The notes beneath the pieces are model-generated. The model ran no database searches. It was not told where the DNA came from and saw only the letters and a list, made by a program, of their open reading frames with translations. The position numbers were made by a program, and so were the translations under genes. A stretch of DNA of 64,000 nt, taken from Straminergon stramineum (Eukaryota > Streptophyta > Bryopsida > Hypnales > Calliergonaceae). Positions 20,901-33,053 of this stretch are shown piece after piece (positions within the stretch are counted from its first letter, which is position 1; each line of letters begins with the position of its first letter). Location: NCBI GenBank assembly GCA_963920665.1, contig OY987270.1, positions 14,782,019 through 14,846,018 on the forward strand, read 5' to 3'.

Positions 20901-21124
20901 CCAACCTCCCATCCCTTATTTAGCCACTCTAGATCACCTCTTGAGTTCAGCTTCAACTCTACACTATTTCCAAATTGTTGTTTTGAGTGTACTTTGCTTA
21001 ATGTCTCTCTCTTATCTTGCATCAAAAGTTCGATTTAAAATTCCATTTAAGAAACTTCTTAAATACAACTTGCCTAACAAGCAAGGTAGATGTATTTAAC
21101 AAATCTAGCCATAGGATCTTATGA
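17902..21124. other. Gene-poor AT-rich spacer
   Basis: 17902-19010 is duplication copy 1. From 19011 to about 20040 the DNA is A-rich with no feature seen. At 20316-20747 the - strand has a 143-codon frame without recognisable domains, in a somewhat GC-richer stretch. TTGCTAAAGGGCCCCTTTAG begins a 23-bp near-palindrome at 20782-20804. A block from ~19010 to 25390 is missing from duplication copy 2. Confidence 0.4.
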
Positions 21125-22051
21125 TTAATCCCTAAAGGACCAAGGTGTATTTTTTGGCAACATAACTTTTTTGGGCAGGTATGTGTGACTAGAGATTTCC
21201 ATGTTTTTGGCCCAAACTTTAATGAAAGGTGTGGACGAGGAATATCTTTTGGGAGCACTAAATTTCAAGGCATTTGGAAATATGAGTCAAAAGTTATGGC
21301 CTAATATGTAGTTTGTTTCTCAACTCAGGCAGTTTGGGTAGATCTGAAAAAATCATTTTTTTCTAAAATAAAAATTGGTTTTCTAGATTTATATGTACAT
21401 AGAAATCTTTGAATCATTCCATTTTGATCAATGAGTCAAAAGTTATGTGATGTTTTAGTTTGTGGGCAAGTATGGATTCTCTACTCTAAAATAAACTTTG
21501 AAGTCCTTTATTTAACTAAATTTTCAATATTTTAAAAAAAGAAGTAAAAACATTAGATGTAGATTTTTTATTACAACATTACAACCATTGGTATTGGGAT
21601 TTTTTAATTCCATTAATAAATTGTTAACAATTTAGTATTTTGAATCATTCTCTACATCTTTCTACTTACTATTTTTTTCCTATATGTTGCACAATTCCAA
21701 ATGATCTAAAAATTTTCAAGCATGTAGCCAACTTGAGTTGAAGAATTAATCTAAAGAAGCACCACCATTTTGGACATTTTTTCATACAAATGTGACCTTG
21801 TGAAGTGCAGCTGCCCGTTTTTTTACAGGGCCCAATAAAGGTTTTTTGTCACTTCAAATGCTAATATCTTGCAATCTACATGGTGGAAATTTCTGAAATT
21901 TTTTCCACATCTTCTCAATGTAGTGTACTACAAGATCCTACGGTTACATGTGTCCCAAAATGATATTTTTCAAAAATTTGGTACTTGTATTAGAAATGGC
22001 AGTTTTTGAGTTTTTTTGGTGATAACATAGTCACAGAACTTTAGGGGTTAA
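21125..22051 (-). mobile_element. A-family TTAA element, copy 4
   Basis: A 927-bp reverse-orientation A element with ends TTAATCCCTAAAGGACCAAG and AACTTTAGGGGTTAA. The shared motif reads AATATCTTGCAATCTACATG near 21864. It abuts a B element, sharing the TTAATTAA junction at 22048-22055. Non-coding. Confidence 0.88.
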
Positions 22052-22835
22052 TTAACGTATACAACTACATTGTTTTGAAATTTAAGAATGAATATTATCA
22101 CCAATTGGAAGTACAATATGCCAAAACCTAAAAATGTAGTCTTTTGTAGCCCTTTCAAAAGATGAAGTTTTGTCTTTTAACATTAAAAAGAAACATGTTT
22201 ATCCTATAACTTGTGCATTTAGTCAATATGTTGGAAAATGGATTGAAAACATATGTAAGAAGTTTTAATCCAAAACAACTTTTCATATTCATCTTTTTTT
22301 TAAATTGTAAAGTGCAAGGTGATATTGAATAAAAGAAAAAACTAAATTGCTTATAACTTTTCCAAGAAATTGAAAATTGTTAATCCCAATGGTGAGAACA
22401 TTCTATTAAACAATTAATATATTTTATTATAATTTACATTTCCAAATTTTCCAAATTTAGAGCAAAACACGACTTTTTATGTTTTTTCTACCTTCATTGA
22501 CCGCAAAATAAAACTCTTCATAACTCTTACCTCATCATTCGGAATTGAAAGGTTAAAATGTTTTTGAGTAGCTGCTGATTTATACAATCCCCAAAAATAT
22601 TAATATATTTTTTTAAATACTTTGTTTACTGCTTGTTTTGACATTGAAATTAAAAGAAACTTCTAATTTCTACAATATTTATTAGAATGACATGAAACAA
22701 AGCTTCACGTGTATATTATGATGAGTAACATCCACTCTAAGAATTTTATGAAAAAATTCCAAATCATGAAGTCAACGAAGGCTCCTTGAGTTCTCAAAAA
22801 GCTCCAATTGGTCTCCTTGGTCTTTTAGGGATTAA
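22052..22835 (+). mobile_element. B-family TTAA element, copy 2 (left end decayed)
   Basis: The right end TTGGTCTTTTAGGGATTAA and the interior align with 33054-33963, for example AGATGAAGTTTTGTCTTTTA near 22162 against the 33285 region. The left ~80 bp do not match the other copy, so this end is truncated or replaced, although a TTAA remains at 22052. Confidence 0.7.
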
Positions 22836-23392
22836 TGGAATTTTTTCACAGTAAAAATTTTCAACTCTTACAAATTTATGTTCAAGAGTTGAATTGGGAG
22901 TTTGAAAAAATTAACATAATGAAAACTCTATTATTTTCTTTCTTTAAAAATTATTGTGTTCAATTATGTACAATACAAAAGAAAAAATTGACTATTTAAT
23001 GGCTCCAAGATAGCATTCAATCACACAAATTCTCACCTTGAAATTCTTTTAGTAAGCAAATTGAACCATATGCAATTCTCTATTTCTTTAATTTATGGGA
23101 ATTTAATTCACAAATGAATTTGATGCACTAAATTTCTTAAGAATTTCATAAGAATATATTGCTTCCACCCCTTCAAAATAATGTCTACTATTAACATTTG
23201 TAGACATATACCATGAACGTTAAACTTGTGCCTACTATGTTGTCAATGGGACTAGCATGGGAGGCTGGGAAATGAGACGCAGGGATGGAAGGTCGGGACA
23301 AGACTTGGGCAGGGCCGGCAAGCCAGGTAACTTAGGTAAGGACCTCTCTCACAGGTCTTCCCTTTTGCTCGAGGGTGGATACTTAACCCTTA
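22836..23392. other. Spacer, no gene seen
   Basis: AT-rich DNA apart from a short GC-richer patch at 23235-23370. No element ends or protein similarity recognised. Confidence 0.4.
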
Positions 23393-24083
23393 AAGGACGA
23401 ACTGGTGACTGTGGAAATCACCCCTTTTGGAATGTGTGACATTGTCCACTTTAAGAAACTAAAAATATTCATTGGAAGTCAAACTAATTTAGAAGATCTC
23501 CCCTTTCCTCACATAATTCTAAGGATGAATAGTTGCACTTTTGTCCCACAGAGAAAGATACTAAGTTAAAACAACCCATTACAGACCAAATGGGGGGTTT
23601 GCCCTCTTGTCATTTATGATTTTTTCTACTTTTTTTTCCAAAGAAAGTCAAGTGATAGAAATGGCAAGAGCATTTGAAACTATATTTTTTTTGAGAAAGT
23701 GTGAATTTGTTATGAATTTTTGAAGTGTTCAGCCCATCACCACCTAAAAGATTTTGTAGATTGACCCAAAACCAACCTAAAGTGATCCATAACACTCATC
23801 TTACTCACGTATTGCAGTCACAATATTTTCTAACATCGAAGACTTGAAAAAGGCACTTCCTACAATGAACTAACACTTAAAAACTGAAAGTTCTTGTTGT
23901 GGTCACTAATTACTCCATTCCAGTTAGCTAAGACATTGAATGTGGCCCAAATCTTAAGAAATAAAGAAAACCATAATGGGGTCATTCTTAGGAGTCCACA
24001 ATGACTAAAAGGTCCGTAATGGGCTATTTTACCTTATGTCAACCATTGGACACTAAACGTCGATGTCAACATTTTTGGGTTAA
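23393..24083 (+). mobile_element. C-family short TTAA element, copy 1, probably interrupted
   Basis: Starts TTAACCCTTAAAGGACGA and follows the C consensus (GAAGATCTCCCCTTTCC, GGATGAATAGTTGCACTTTT) to about 23560. It then loses the match for ~480 bp. GACACTAAACGTCGATGTCA and TTTTTGGGTTAA at ~24049-24083 are the C right end. The middle is therefore probably a later insertion; its own ends are not clear. Confidence 0.55.
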
Positions 24084-24315
24084 TGTCTCACATCCTTTTA
24101 TAAATCTACCACTTTTTTCTATTGCATGATTACTCAATAACAAGATGCCGGCTAACTACTCAACCATCCATGGCAAATGTTTTAGAAGTGCACTTCATTC
24201 AATTAATATTCATTGAAGAAGTTTCAAAGAAGATCACATACTATAGTGATAGAAATGCAATATGTTTTGCATATTGAGATGTTTTCAAGGAATTGCAAAT
24301 TGTCATTAGATTATT

Positions 24316-25214
24316 TTGACCCATACAGGTCCCCATGCCATTTTTCCTTCAAAACCCACTCAAAACAACCATTTTCTATGCAAACAATAAACATTTCAAA
24401 CATATTTTTTTTGCATATCCAATTGTAGGGGCTTGCGCTAGACTAGTGCAAAAATATCTAGAAGAAATTTCAGAAACTTTGATTGTGTCAATCATTCCTA
24501 AGATTTAAGCGTTGAAAGTGAAGAATAGGAGTTTTTTAGTTCTTAATTTGATTAGATCATAAGGCTTTGAATCCTCTCAACATACAATTTTTGTACTATA
24601 GATTGTGAATTTAGGTTTTGTAATGTTGAAAAATTGAGTTAAAGGTTTGGAATTTTGTTTGTAAATCATTTTCATTTCATTCTTTAAAAATTTGTTGAAT
24701 TGAAGTAGGCACAAGATAGAAGGAAAAACTAAATTGTTGATAGCTCTTAGATGGAATTGAAACATATTAATTCCAACCCTGAGATTGTTCTAAAAAAAGA
24801 AAACTAAACCTTTTGAAAAAATGGATTCCAATACTTTATTTTCCTAAGAATTCTCTAATATTGCCTGCAAAACAAGAAGCTTTATGACTTTTACATTACT
24901 TATCCAAATGGAATGAATCAAAACTTTTCACATAGACAAACAATTAATCCAAAAGAAATAAATATATTTTAAAAATTATTTCAAATTTTTGTGGGATTCT
25001 TTTGCTACATGCCCACACTTGTTTGGATTTTTTTGAGCATAACTTTTGCTCTTGGTCACCAATTGAAATAAAACTATATTCCCTAAAAGTTCATCAATTT
25101 TCATGTCTTGACAAAAGTTTCAAAAAATCTTGCCAAAAATTGTGATCATAGATACCTACCCAATCCTTCAAGAGTCCCCCAAGGGTGTGGGGCTCTTCAG
25201 ACTTTAGGGGGTAA
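24316..25214 (+). mobile_element. G-family TTAA element, copy 2
   Basis: Left end TTGACCCATACAGGTCC and right end GACTTTAGGGGGTAA are decayed TTAA ends. The interior aligns with 58018-58702 (ACCAATTGAAATAAAACTAT against ACCAATTGAAACAAAAATTA, and the GAGATTGTTCTA block). The layout parallels the A family. Non-coding. Confidence 0.65.
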
Positions 25215-25389
25215 ACTAATTTTACTATCTGAATTTGAACTTGCTATAATTCATTTTAATTTTCTTTCAAATTTTTTGGGGCCTAATCAATCATTACTAC
25301 TCTAGAATTGCGGGAATCATGATTTCATAGCTCTCTCATTATGAAACATTATGATCTTGCAACTCACTTTTCAAAATTACATTTGTAGA

Positions 25390-25745
25390 CTTTTTTGGAA
25401 TTTAAAGAATGTATGAATCTTTGTAAAGTCTAACAATAAATAAGGTAGACACCCAATTCAACCACTATTCATTCTACACCATCTACTAAGTCTCATAGAA
25501 AGAACAAAAAAAGATAACAACAAAGCCACTATGCTTTCCCAAACCACCACAAACTCTTTAAAATAATCATTGGGAGTTCAAGCTTCTTTTTCTTCAAAGG
25601 TGACCATTCAAAGGGAATCTAATGACATGAGTAGGTACACTAAGCTTTCATCTTAGAAAATTCAAGAAATATTGGGTGAGTATCAAACACTTGGGTTGGG
25701 TTGGGTTTCTCTCAAGCAGGCTAACAAGTTTCTAGTCAAATTTGG
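25390..25745 (+). repeat. Segmental duplication, copy 1, second part
   Basis: Matches 42366-42735 (TTTAAAGAATGTATGAATC, AACAACAAAGCCACTATG, GGTACACTAAGCTTTCATCT). In copy 2 this directly follows the part corresponding to 19010, so ~6.4 kb is extra here or deleted there. Confidence 0.8.
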
Positions 25746-26367
25746 ATCATTTGGAATTGTACAACATATAGGAAAAAAATAGTAAGTAGAAAGAACTAGA
25801 GTATGATTCAAATTACTAAATTGTTAAGAGTTGAATTACTCAATTGAAAAATGCTAATCCCAATGGTTGTAATGTTGTAATTAACAATCTACATACTATG
25901 ATTTTATTTTATTTTCCAAAAATATTGAAAATTGAGTTAAATAAAAGACTTCAAAGTTTATTTTAGAGTAGAAAATCCATCATTGCCTACAAATTCAAAT
26001 TCCTCATAACTTTCATCTCATGAATCAAATGGGAATGATTCAAAGCTTTTCACATACACATAAATCTAGAAAACCAATTTCAAATTTTTATTTTTCTTAA
26101 AAGTGATTTTCAAAGATTATGTTGGGGTCTACTTGGATTGCTTGCCAAGCAATGAAAATGACATATCATACAATAACTTTTGAACCATGTAATCAAAAGT
26201 TATGATATTTTTTGGGCCTTAATGCAATTCCTCAAGCACATGTTGTGCGAAAATTTTAAAGAAAAAGAATAAAATTTTTGTTTGTAGTGAGCTATCCCAA
26301 ATAGCTATGTTGCAAACACCCCCCCCCCCCACACACACACACCCTAGTTTGGGCATTTGGGAGTTAA
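25746..26367 (+). mobile_element. A-family TTAA element, copy 5, left-truncated
   Basis: Right two-thirds of an A element, from GGATCATTTGGAATTGTACA to the end GGGCATTTGGGAGTTAA. It has the ATAACTTTTGAACCATG...TCAAAAGTTAT hairpin near 26175. The tract CCCCCCCCCCCC followed by ACACACACAC at ~26319-26341 is a simple-sequence expansion inside it. Confidence 0.85.
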
Positions 26368-26439
26368 GTGCATGAGAGTTTGAAATGTTTCATATTGAGG
26401 TGAAAAATGGAAAAAACATGTGAAGTTTTCTGCTAGAAA

Positions 26440-26600
26440 ATTTTGAAATAAAAAAAAAATCTTGGATGAAATTGCCAAATTGTAGATAAAAACATAATTA
26501 TGTACATGTGATATTTTCTATACAATATGTGGATGAATGTTGAAATTTGGAGCACCACTATAACATTTTATATCGCCACTTTGGCATATCATAAAAGATG
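26440..26600 (+). repeat. Interspersed repeat S, copy 1
   Basis: Matches 35555-35725 and 63550-63710: ATCTTGGATGAAATTGCCAA, GTGGATGAATGTTGAAATTT, ATATCGCCACTTTGGCA. In the other two copies S is followed by repeat R, so S-R may be one larger element. Confidence 0.7.
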
Positions 26601-26660
26601 AAAGAAAAGCCCTAGTTGCAACATGAACTATTGTTACATCTTAACCTTGTAAGGATATTG

Positions 26661-26994
26661 CACTACAACAAATCATGGTAATAAAAAACCGCACTCATAA
26701 TCAAGTGTGATTCTTTTGACCACATTTTGGTATAGGCCCACTATGCGCATAGCCAATGTTTTTTGCAATTTTTGACTGCAATTTTTTGGAATTTTTGGAT
26801 GTGTAATATGTCGTTGGAAAGGTATTTTCAAAACCTTTACAATAGTATATTACACCCCCCCAAAATTCCAAAAACTCCAGTTGAAAACTGCAAAAAAAGC
26901 TTAAGACCCACTATGTGCTCACGCACAAAAACATGGTTAGATGAATTGCACTCAATTTTGAGTGCAATTTTTTTTATCTTGTTTTATTATAGTG
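26661..26994. mobile_element. CACTA-type MITE
   Basis: A 334-bp element with ends CACTACAACAAA and (reverse complement) CACTATAATAAA, flanked by the 3-bp duplication TTG at 26658-26660 and 26995-26997. CACTA ends and a 3-bp duplication are diagnostic of the CACTA/EnSpm group. Inside, 26755-26905 forms a long imperfect hairpin (TGGAATTTTTGGATGTGTAA against the TTACACCCCCCCAAAATTCC region). Confidence 0.9.
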
Positions 26995-26997
26995 TTG

Positions 26998-27610
26998 CAG
27001 ACCAATGTTGTCCAATGGATGACTTCATTGTTAATTGTAGCAAAAGAGAATGCACCTATTGGTCCAATAGTTGGGGAATTTTGGTGACTACCTTGGTCAT
27101 AGGGGGTTGCATCCTTCTAGGGTTTAGGGAGGCAATCCATTCCTAATCACCCCCCATTTTCCTAGTGTAGGGCGCTTCATATTGCGACTAGCCCTTGGTC
27201 GAAAATAGGAAGACTTGTATGACCAATATGAGTCGAATAAAATCTTTATCTAAAAAATTCATGATAATTATATTTTGAAGAAAAAAAATCTGAAAATTCT
27301 AGAATCCTTCGAAACTCTATTTCTACAATTAGGAAAATTTCCCCGCTTAAGAAAGCCGCAATGCAAATATGTGTAATTGCTAAAGTGGTTGGAAATGGGT
27401 TGCCTCCCTTCATGCCCTTGCATTTGAAATCTTTGATGAATAGGACACTATGTTTTAACCCTAAAAGGACCTAAAAGCCCTTTGCAGTCATACAATATAC
27501 TATGTATTTGGTGGTATTTGATCAAGTAAATAATGACCAACTATTTTTTAGTACAAAGTAAATTAATGATCATGATAGTATGTAAATAAAAATGTATCAT
27601 AACCCATCCA
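26998..27610. other. Spacer, no gene identified
   Basis: Mixed-composition DNA; 26998-27180 keeps an open frame on the + strand with no recognisable domain. TTAACCCTAAAAGGACC at 27455 looks like a TTAA-element left end, but no matching right end was established. Confidence 0.4.
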
Positions 27611-27839
27611 TTAACCCTTAAACGTTGGGGTGGTGACCATGGAAATCAGTCCTTTTGGAACAATGTGACATCATCTACTTTAAAAAATCAATAATATTCC
27701 TTGGAAGCCAAGCTACTGTGGAAGATCTCCCCTTTCAACCCCTAATTCTGAGGATGAATAGTTGCATTTATGTCCTACATAGGAGAATTCCTTATCATTC
27801 ATCAAACAAAAAACGTCCGCCGCGTCGTTTATAGGTTAA
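27611..27839 (+). mobile_element. C-family short TTAA element, copy 2 (best preserved)
   Basis: A 229-bp element with ends TTAACCCTTAAACGTTGG and CGTCGTTTATAGGTTAA, TTAA at both borders. The interior GAAGATCTCCCCTTTC and GAGGATGAATAGTTGCA is shared by all C copies. Small size and no coding content fit a MITE. Confidence 0.85.
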
Positions 27840-29290
27840 ATCACAATTAAAGAGTTATAAAACTAAATATGGGTCGTATTAAGGGACCCCAAGGGCCTTT
27901 CAAGGATTAACTTATATTTTAGAGCCGTACAATGACGATGATCTTGGTTGTTCCCAGGGCCCGAGTTTCTCAAGGACAATAGGTGGGCAATTCCACAAGC
28001 CAACAAAAGACTCCTAGAGTGGTCTATCTGCTCCATGCAAGGGCCCGACTGTTTTCTCTCGAGCGGGGAAGGCAATTGCCATGCCCGCTGCTGAAAGGGT
28101 AAAGACCACTATGATCAGCGCCCGCACATGCCTTGTTTTTTGGCGGGTGCCGGCGTAGGATGGCGGGTTCCTCTTGGCGGGGTGGCAGAACTAAGCCCCG
28201 CCAAAGCCAACGCCATCCCATCACAAGTCTGTGCAAGTAACGGAGGGTGGGGCCAGGGTGTGAAATTTTAACTTTTCATTGTGATTTGGGTTTGGGGTCT
28301 TTCCTCGCGAGGGTTGGGAAGCGAATTGAAGACTAATATACTTTGCTTTTAGAAGTGACCATTTAAGAGTTGATTGCCTTATTATAGAGTATGAACTCCT
28401 TTGAACAATTTTCAGTTAATTTTGATAGGAACTAGAGTAGTGTGCCTTGTGCCTTTTTCACAATAAAAGTAAAAGTAAAAATAATTTTTGAATTTTTGAA
28501 TTCAATTCAAATTTGAAACCCAATAACTTTCGCATTATAGTGTGAGATTGCGTACAAATAGAAAGCTTTATGCATAAAAGAGTGCAAGGGCTTTATTTTG
28601 AAACGTTTGGACAAGCGATGTGAGAGTTATATTTTTTTCAAAATAAAATATAATTTCATTCACTTCTTTAAAATTTTAAAATTCATACCTTTCACTTCAT
28701 AGGTCTAAACACCACGAAATTTACACGAATAGAAAGCTTTAAACATGAAGGAGGGAAAGGACTTTGTTTCCATAAGATGAGATTTTGGGAAGTGAGAGGG
28801 TTGTTTCAGGCATGTTCCCCATGTTGTTCCCATAGTAGTGAGGGCACGGCTGACAGTAGTCACCCATCATAAATACTTCTTTTTTTCCCTAAAATTTAAA
28901 AAAAATTTGGAAAAAAAATTTAAAAAAAAATCTAACATGGTCGCCTCTTGACCACATTAGCACATTGTGGTGGCACAGTTCACCGAGTTCTCCACTACGA
29001 GGAACTCGGAGTCTTCTCATGGGGCCAAATCTCTTCTAATGCATGGTGTTTGGACATGTAATGCAAAAGTTATAAATTTTCCAAAATAAAAGATAATCAA
29101 ATTCAATTTTTTGATTCAAAAAGACTTTGAAATTCAATAACTTTCACATTGTAGGTAGGTCCAAATGCCATGAAATGAAGTTTGTACACCCCTCCTTGCC
29201 AAGAACTTTTGAGTGGTACTAAGAATGTTGTGGAAGCCTCAGGGTTTATTAGATCTCGTCATATCAAACAATCAAAACAAAACAACTTGC
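27840..29290. other. Spacer with a GC-rich patch and diverged modules
   Basis: 27860-28260 is unusually GC- and CpG-rich with short frames on the - strand and no recognised domain. From ~28490 to 29190 there are three diverged modules, each with an AATAACTTTCNCATT-type line followed by ...AAGCTTTA/GTTTG. No gene called. Confidence 0.4.
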
Positions 29291-30053
29291 TTAACCCCTG
29301 AAGGTCCTTAACTATGTTTTCACTAAAAATGCTCAAAAATTGTCATTTCTAGTACAAGTACCAAATTTTAGAAAAAAATACATTTTAGGACACATGTAAT
29401 TGTAGGATCTTGTAGTAAGTTAGTTTGAGAATATTTGGAAAAAAATTCAGAAATTTTCACCTTGTGGATTGCAAGATATAAGCTTTCAAATTCATAGAAA
29501 TCCTTTTCTAGCCCTACAAAAAACCGGGTAGCTACACCTCACAAGCTCACATTTGTATGAAAAAATGTCCAAAATGGTCGTGCTTCTTTAAATTCATTCT
29601 TCAAAGCAAGTTGACAACATGCTTGAAAATTTTCAAAACATTTGGCATTACAACATATAGGAAAAAAACAATAATTAGAAAGAAGTAGAGAATGATTCAT
29701 AATATAAAATTGTTAAGAATTGAAATTTTAATTAAAACTTTTTGGAATGGATTTGAAATGAGGTTCTATTCACATGGTAATTTTCTGAAATTTTTGTGTT
29801 CTCAAAATCTATGACCTCATTTTGGCAAATGCAATTTTGGCTTGGTCAACCACTTGACATCCTTACACATTTGTAATTTTAGAAAAATATATGTACTCTA
29901 GTAATAACAAATCCAACCCTTAGATAGGACAACAACTTGATAAAGTATATCCACAATTTAGGGTAACTTTCATCCAAGCAGTAAGGATGATGAAACTTGA
30001 GTTTCCATCTATTCATCATCCATAAAATGGACATTGGAGCACTTAGGGGTTAA
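29291..30053 (+). mobile_element. Chimeric TTAA element (A-type left half)
   Basis: The left end TTAACCCCTGAAGGTCC and the first ~440 bp are A family (GGATTGCAAGATATAAGC near 29464). The match stops near 29740. The segment then ends at CACTTAGGGGTTAA (30040-30053), a right end whose inner bases do not pair with the left end. It looks like a fusion of two elements or a replacement of the right half. Confidence 0.6.
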
Positions 30054-30231
30054 ATGGGTAATGATAAGCATGCTTGACTAATTTGATGTTCACAATTTAC
30101 TAATTCTTCACAATTTTCTTTAACTCTCATTGTGTTATACCATTCAAAAAATGAAATAGATTGGGAAATGATAATCGATCATGATTAGGGTTCAAGGTGA
30201 CTTTTGAATTCCAAGTGCTATCAGTGGGTTC

Positions 30232-31147
30232 TTAACTCCTAAAATCCCTTAACTATGTTTTCCTCCAAAATTCTCCAAAAGTGCCATTTTAGGGAAAAAA
30301 ACACTTTTTGGACACATGCAATTGTAGGATCATATGGTAAGCTGGTTTTAGAAGATTAGGAAAAAAAATCAGAAATTTCCACCATATATATTGCAAGATA
30401 TTAGCGTTTGAATTGACAAAAATTCTTTCTTTGTCCCTACGAAGAACATGGCAATTGCACTTTAGAAGGGTACATTTGTATGGAAAAATGTCCATGTTGC
30501 TGGTGCATCTTTGGATTCTTTCTTCAAGGCAAATTTCCTACATTCTTGAAAAAGTTCTAATCATTCCGAATTATACAACATATAGTAAAAATAGTAATTT
30601 GAAAGAAATAGCTAATGATTCAAAATATTAGATAGTTAAAAATTTAGTTATGGAATTGAAATATGCCAATCCCAATGGTTGTAATGCTGTAATAAACAAT
30701 CTACTTCCTATGAATTTATTTTTTTCAAAAAACATTGAAAATTGAGTTAAATGAAGGACTTCAAAGTTTATTTTAGAGTAGAGAATCCATAACTGCCCAC
30801 AAACTAAAACTCCTCAAAAATTTCATCTCGTTATTCAAGATGGAATGATTCAAAGCTTTCCACATACATATAAATTTAGAAAATGAATTTCTGGTTTTAG
30901 TTTCTAAAAAATGCGATTTTTTCTGATTAGCCTAGACTATCAGAGTTGAGAAAGAAACTAGATATCGTACAATAACTTTTTAACCATGTAGTCAAAAGTT
31001 ATGAAAATTGTTGGGCTTTATAGAAAAACCTTTTCCACATGTTGTGTGTAAATCTCAATGAAAATAAAAATAAAAATTTCATTTGTAATGAGCTACCCAA
31101 ATTCAATGTGTTGCCCAAAAAATGCAGTTTGATCCTTTACGGGTTAA
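30232..31147 (+). mobile_element. A-family TTAA element, copy 6
   Basis: A 916-bp A element with ends TTAACTCCTAAAATCCC and GATCCTTTACGGGTTAA. It contains ATTGCAAGATATTAGCG near 30391 and the ATAACTTTTTAACCATG...CAAAAGTTAT hairpin near 30971. Non-coding. Confidence 0.88.
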
Positions 31148-31638
31148 ATTGTAGTGCTTGATTAGGGTTCCCAATTCACTTTCATATTACAAGGACTTTT
31201 TCATTTCAAAGAATTTTTTTCCATGATTTGGTTGTCCTTTTGAAATTAAATGTGAAGGAAATTTTTCTAATTTTTTTAGGGGAATAAGTACGCTCTACAA
31301 GCTCTGACAATTTTAGATTTCATGGCAAGAATTTGAATTTAATGGGAATTTTTTGGCTGGGTCGCCCTGTGTGCCGTCTCTGCTCTTGGATGAATTCTAC
31401 TGTAGGTTTCCGGGTAGTGTTCATTTGTGTTGTGGGGTTTTGTAGGTTGTGGTGATTTGTGCTGATGGAGTGGGATTGATGATTTCTCACTCAGAGAAAC
31501 TATTTCACCCATTTCTAATTTCAGTCCACCACTCCCTGCTCAGTGTCAATTTTCTAGACATGGACTATTTGTATGCACTACTAGACATGAACATTTATTA
31601 GATGCACTGGTTGTCATATTATTGAGGTTCCATGCTTC
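31148..31638. other. Spacer, no gene seen
   Basis: AT-rich DNA with a GC-richer island at 31355-31490. No open frame with recognisable content. Confidence 0.4.
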
Positions 31639-31640
31639 TA

Positions 31641-31868
31641 CACTAAATAGTGAAATTAGGTTGCCTTAACAATTAGATTGACTTACCCCCCAAAAGGTAC
31701 TTTACAAGCCATCAAAGTCAACAAAAATTTCTACATATATTTCCATTTGTATAAATGAAGGTTCATGAGTTCCAATTACAACAACACCTAATTCAAAACT
31801 AGTGCATTTTTGTAATGTAATATTAAATATTTTTATAGTGTGGGGCAACCTAATTTCACTATTTAGTG
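31641..31868. mobile_element. Tc1/mariner-type MITE
   Basis: A 228-bp element with a 25-bp perfect terminal inverted repeat beginning CACTAAATAGTGAAATTAGG, flanked by TA (31639-31640 and 31869-31870). The first ten bases resemble those of the element at 43329 (CACTGAATAG). Non-coding. Confidence 0.92.
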
Positions 31869-31870
31869 TA

Positions 31871-33053
31871 GCTAGCTACGGTGGAGCCACCCATTACCAA
31901 CCAGGGCCCCATCAACAATCTAGAAGATTAAAGAATTCAAGAGAGTCTAGGATTGATTTCTAACCATCTTATGACCATCAATGTCACAACACATGTCCCT
32001 AGTTTTGAGTGCCAAAGAAGTCTCTAATTGACTAGTTATAGAACACTCTAAATATTAGTTATGGATTCAGGCCAACTTTGGGCTTCCAAAATTTATAATA
32101 ATTTCAATTTCAAGAATAAAATTACCAAAAACTTTGTATTATGATTTATAACATCATGGTGTAAACCAAAGATACGATATCATTGTAAAATTAGAAAATC
32201 AATAAACCATGGTTATAAGTTTACAATTCATAATGCTATAAAATAATGAAACTTTTATGAAGGTCAATGTGATTTTTGGCCATTTTCAGTTTTTTGATGA
32301 TATTTACAATGAGAATTGAATTCTTTTGGATTTTTTTGATAAATTATGTGCATCATGAACTCTAGTCTTTAGGCGAACAAATTAAAACTAAATACTCATT
32401 ATATGACTCTAAAATACAAATTGAATGCATTGCCCTATTCAACAAATATTTCAAATGCAAGGTCACAAAGATATAAAAATGGTCCACATTGCAAACTATA
32501 CTCTCTCTACAATGGCTAATGCAATCCCATGCTCTCAATTCCAAAAAAAATAATTTAAATATTATGAGAACGAACATCAATTGTATGTTTGTCAAATTGT
32601 TGATATTTTAAATTCTATAAATGACTATTACCTTCAATTTTTGTGTACAAAAAGTTGAAATGATGTATACTAACATACCAAGGTACAAAAAAGAATTTGG
32701 AGTTTTAAAAAAAATTGACAAAAGATAAAGTAATTCCAAATCATAATTAATATAACCAGAGTTTAAACATGGCAAATGTAGAAAATAATTTTCTTTCAAA
32801 TCTCAATCAATTTTTTCTTTAAACTTCTATGGTAATGTATAGAATGTTGCAACTCATACAACTTTTGTATTTCCACATCAAAACACATATGCACTTATGG
32901 TATGGTTGTTTGAATGAAAACGTTTCACATTCGTATTCAATTTTGATTGCCACTGTACATTCCCCTACATGCAAATAATATCAAAGTTTAGAAATGTGTG
33001 TTTTAATGTGGAAATCTAAAGAAGTTTGACCAAGCCTGGACATGAAATGTCCT
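31871..33053. other. Spacer, no gene seen
   Basis: AT-rich, no recognised repeat family and only short chance frames. Confidence 0.4.

Noticed and set aside
23393..24083. Two separate C elements (one ending TTAA at 23576-23579)
   Set aside because: The TTAA at 23576 lacks a C right end, while the true C right-end text occurs at ~24049-24083, so one interrupted element is more likely.
26319..26341. C-rich/AC run as a regulatory or origin element
   Set aside because: A simple-sequence expansion within an A element; similar C runs at 52539 and 58767 have no shared context.
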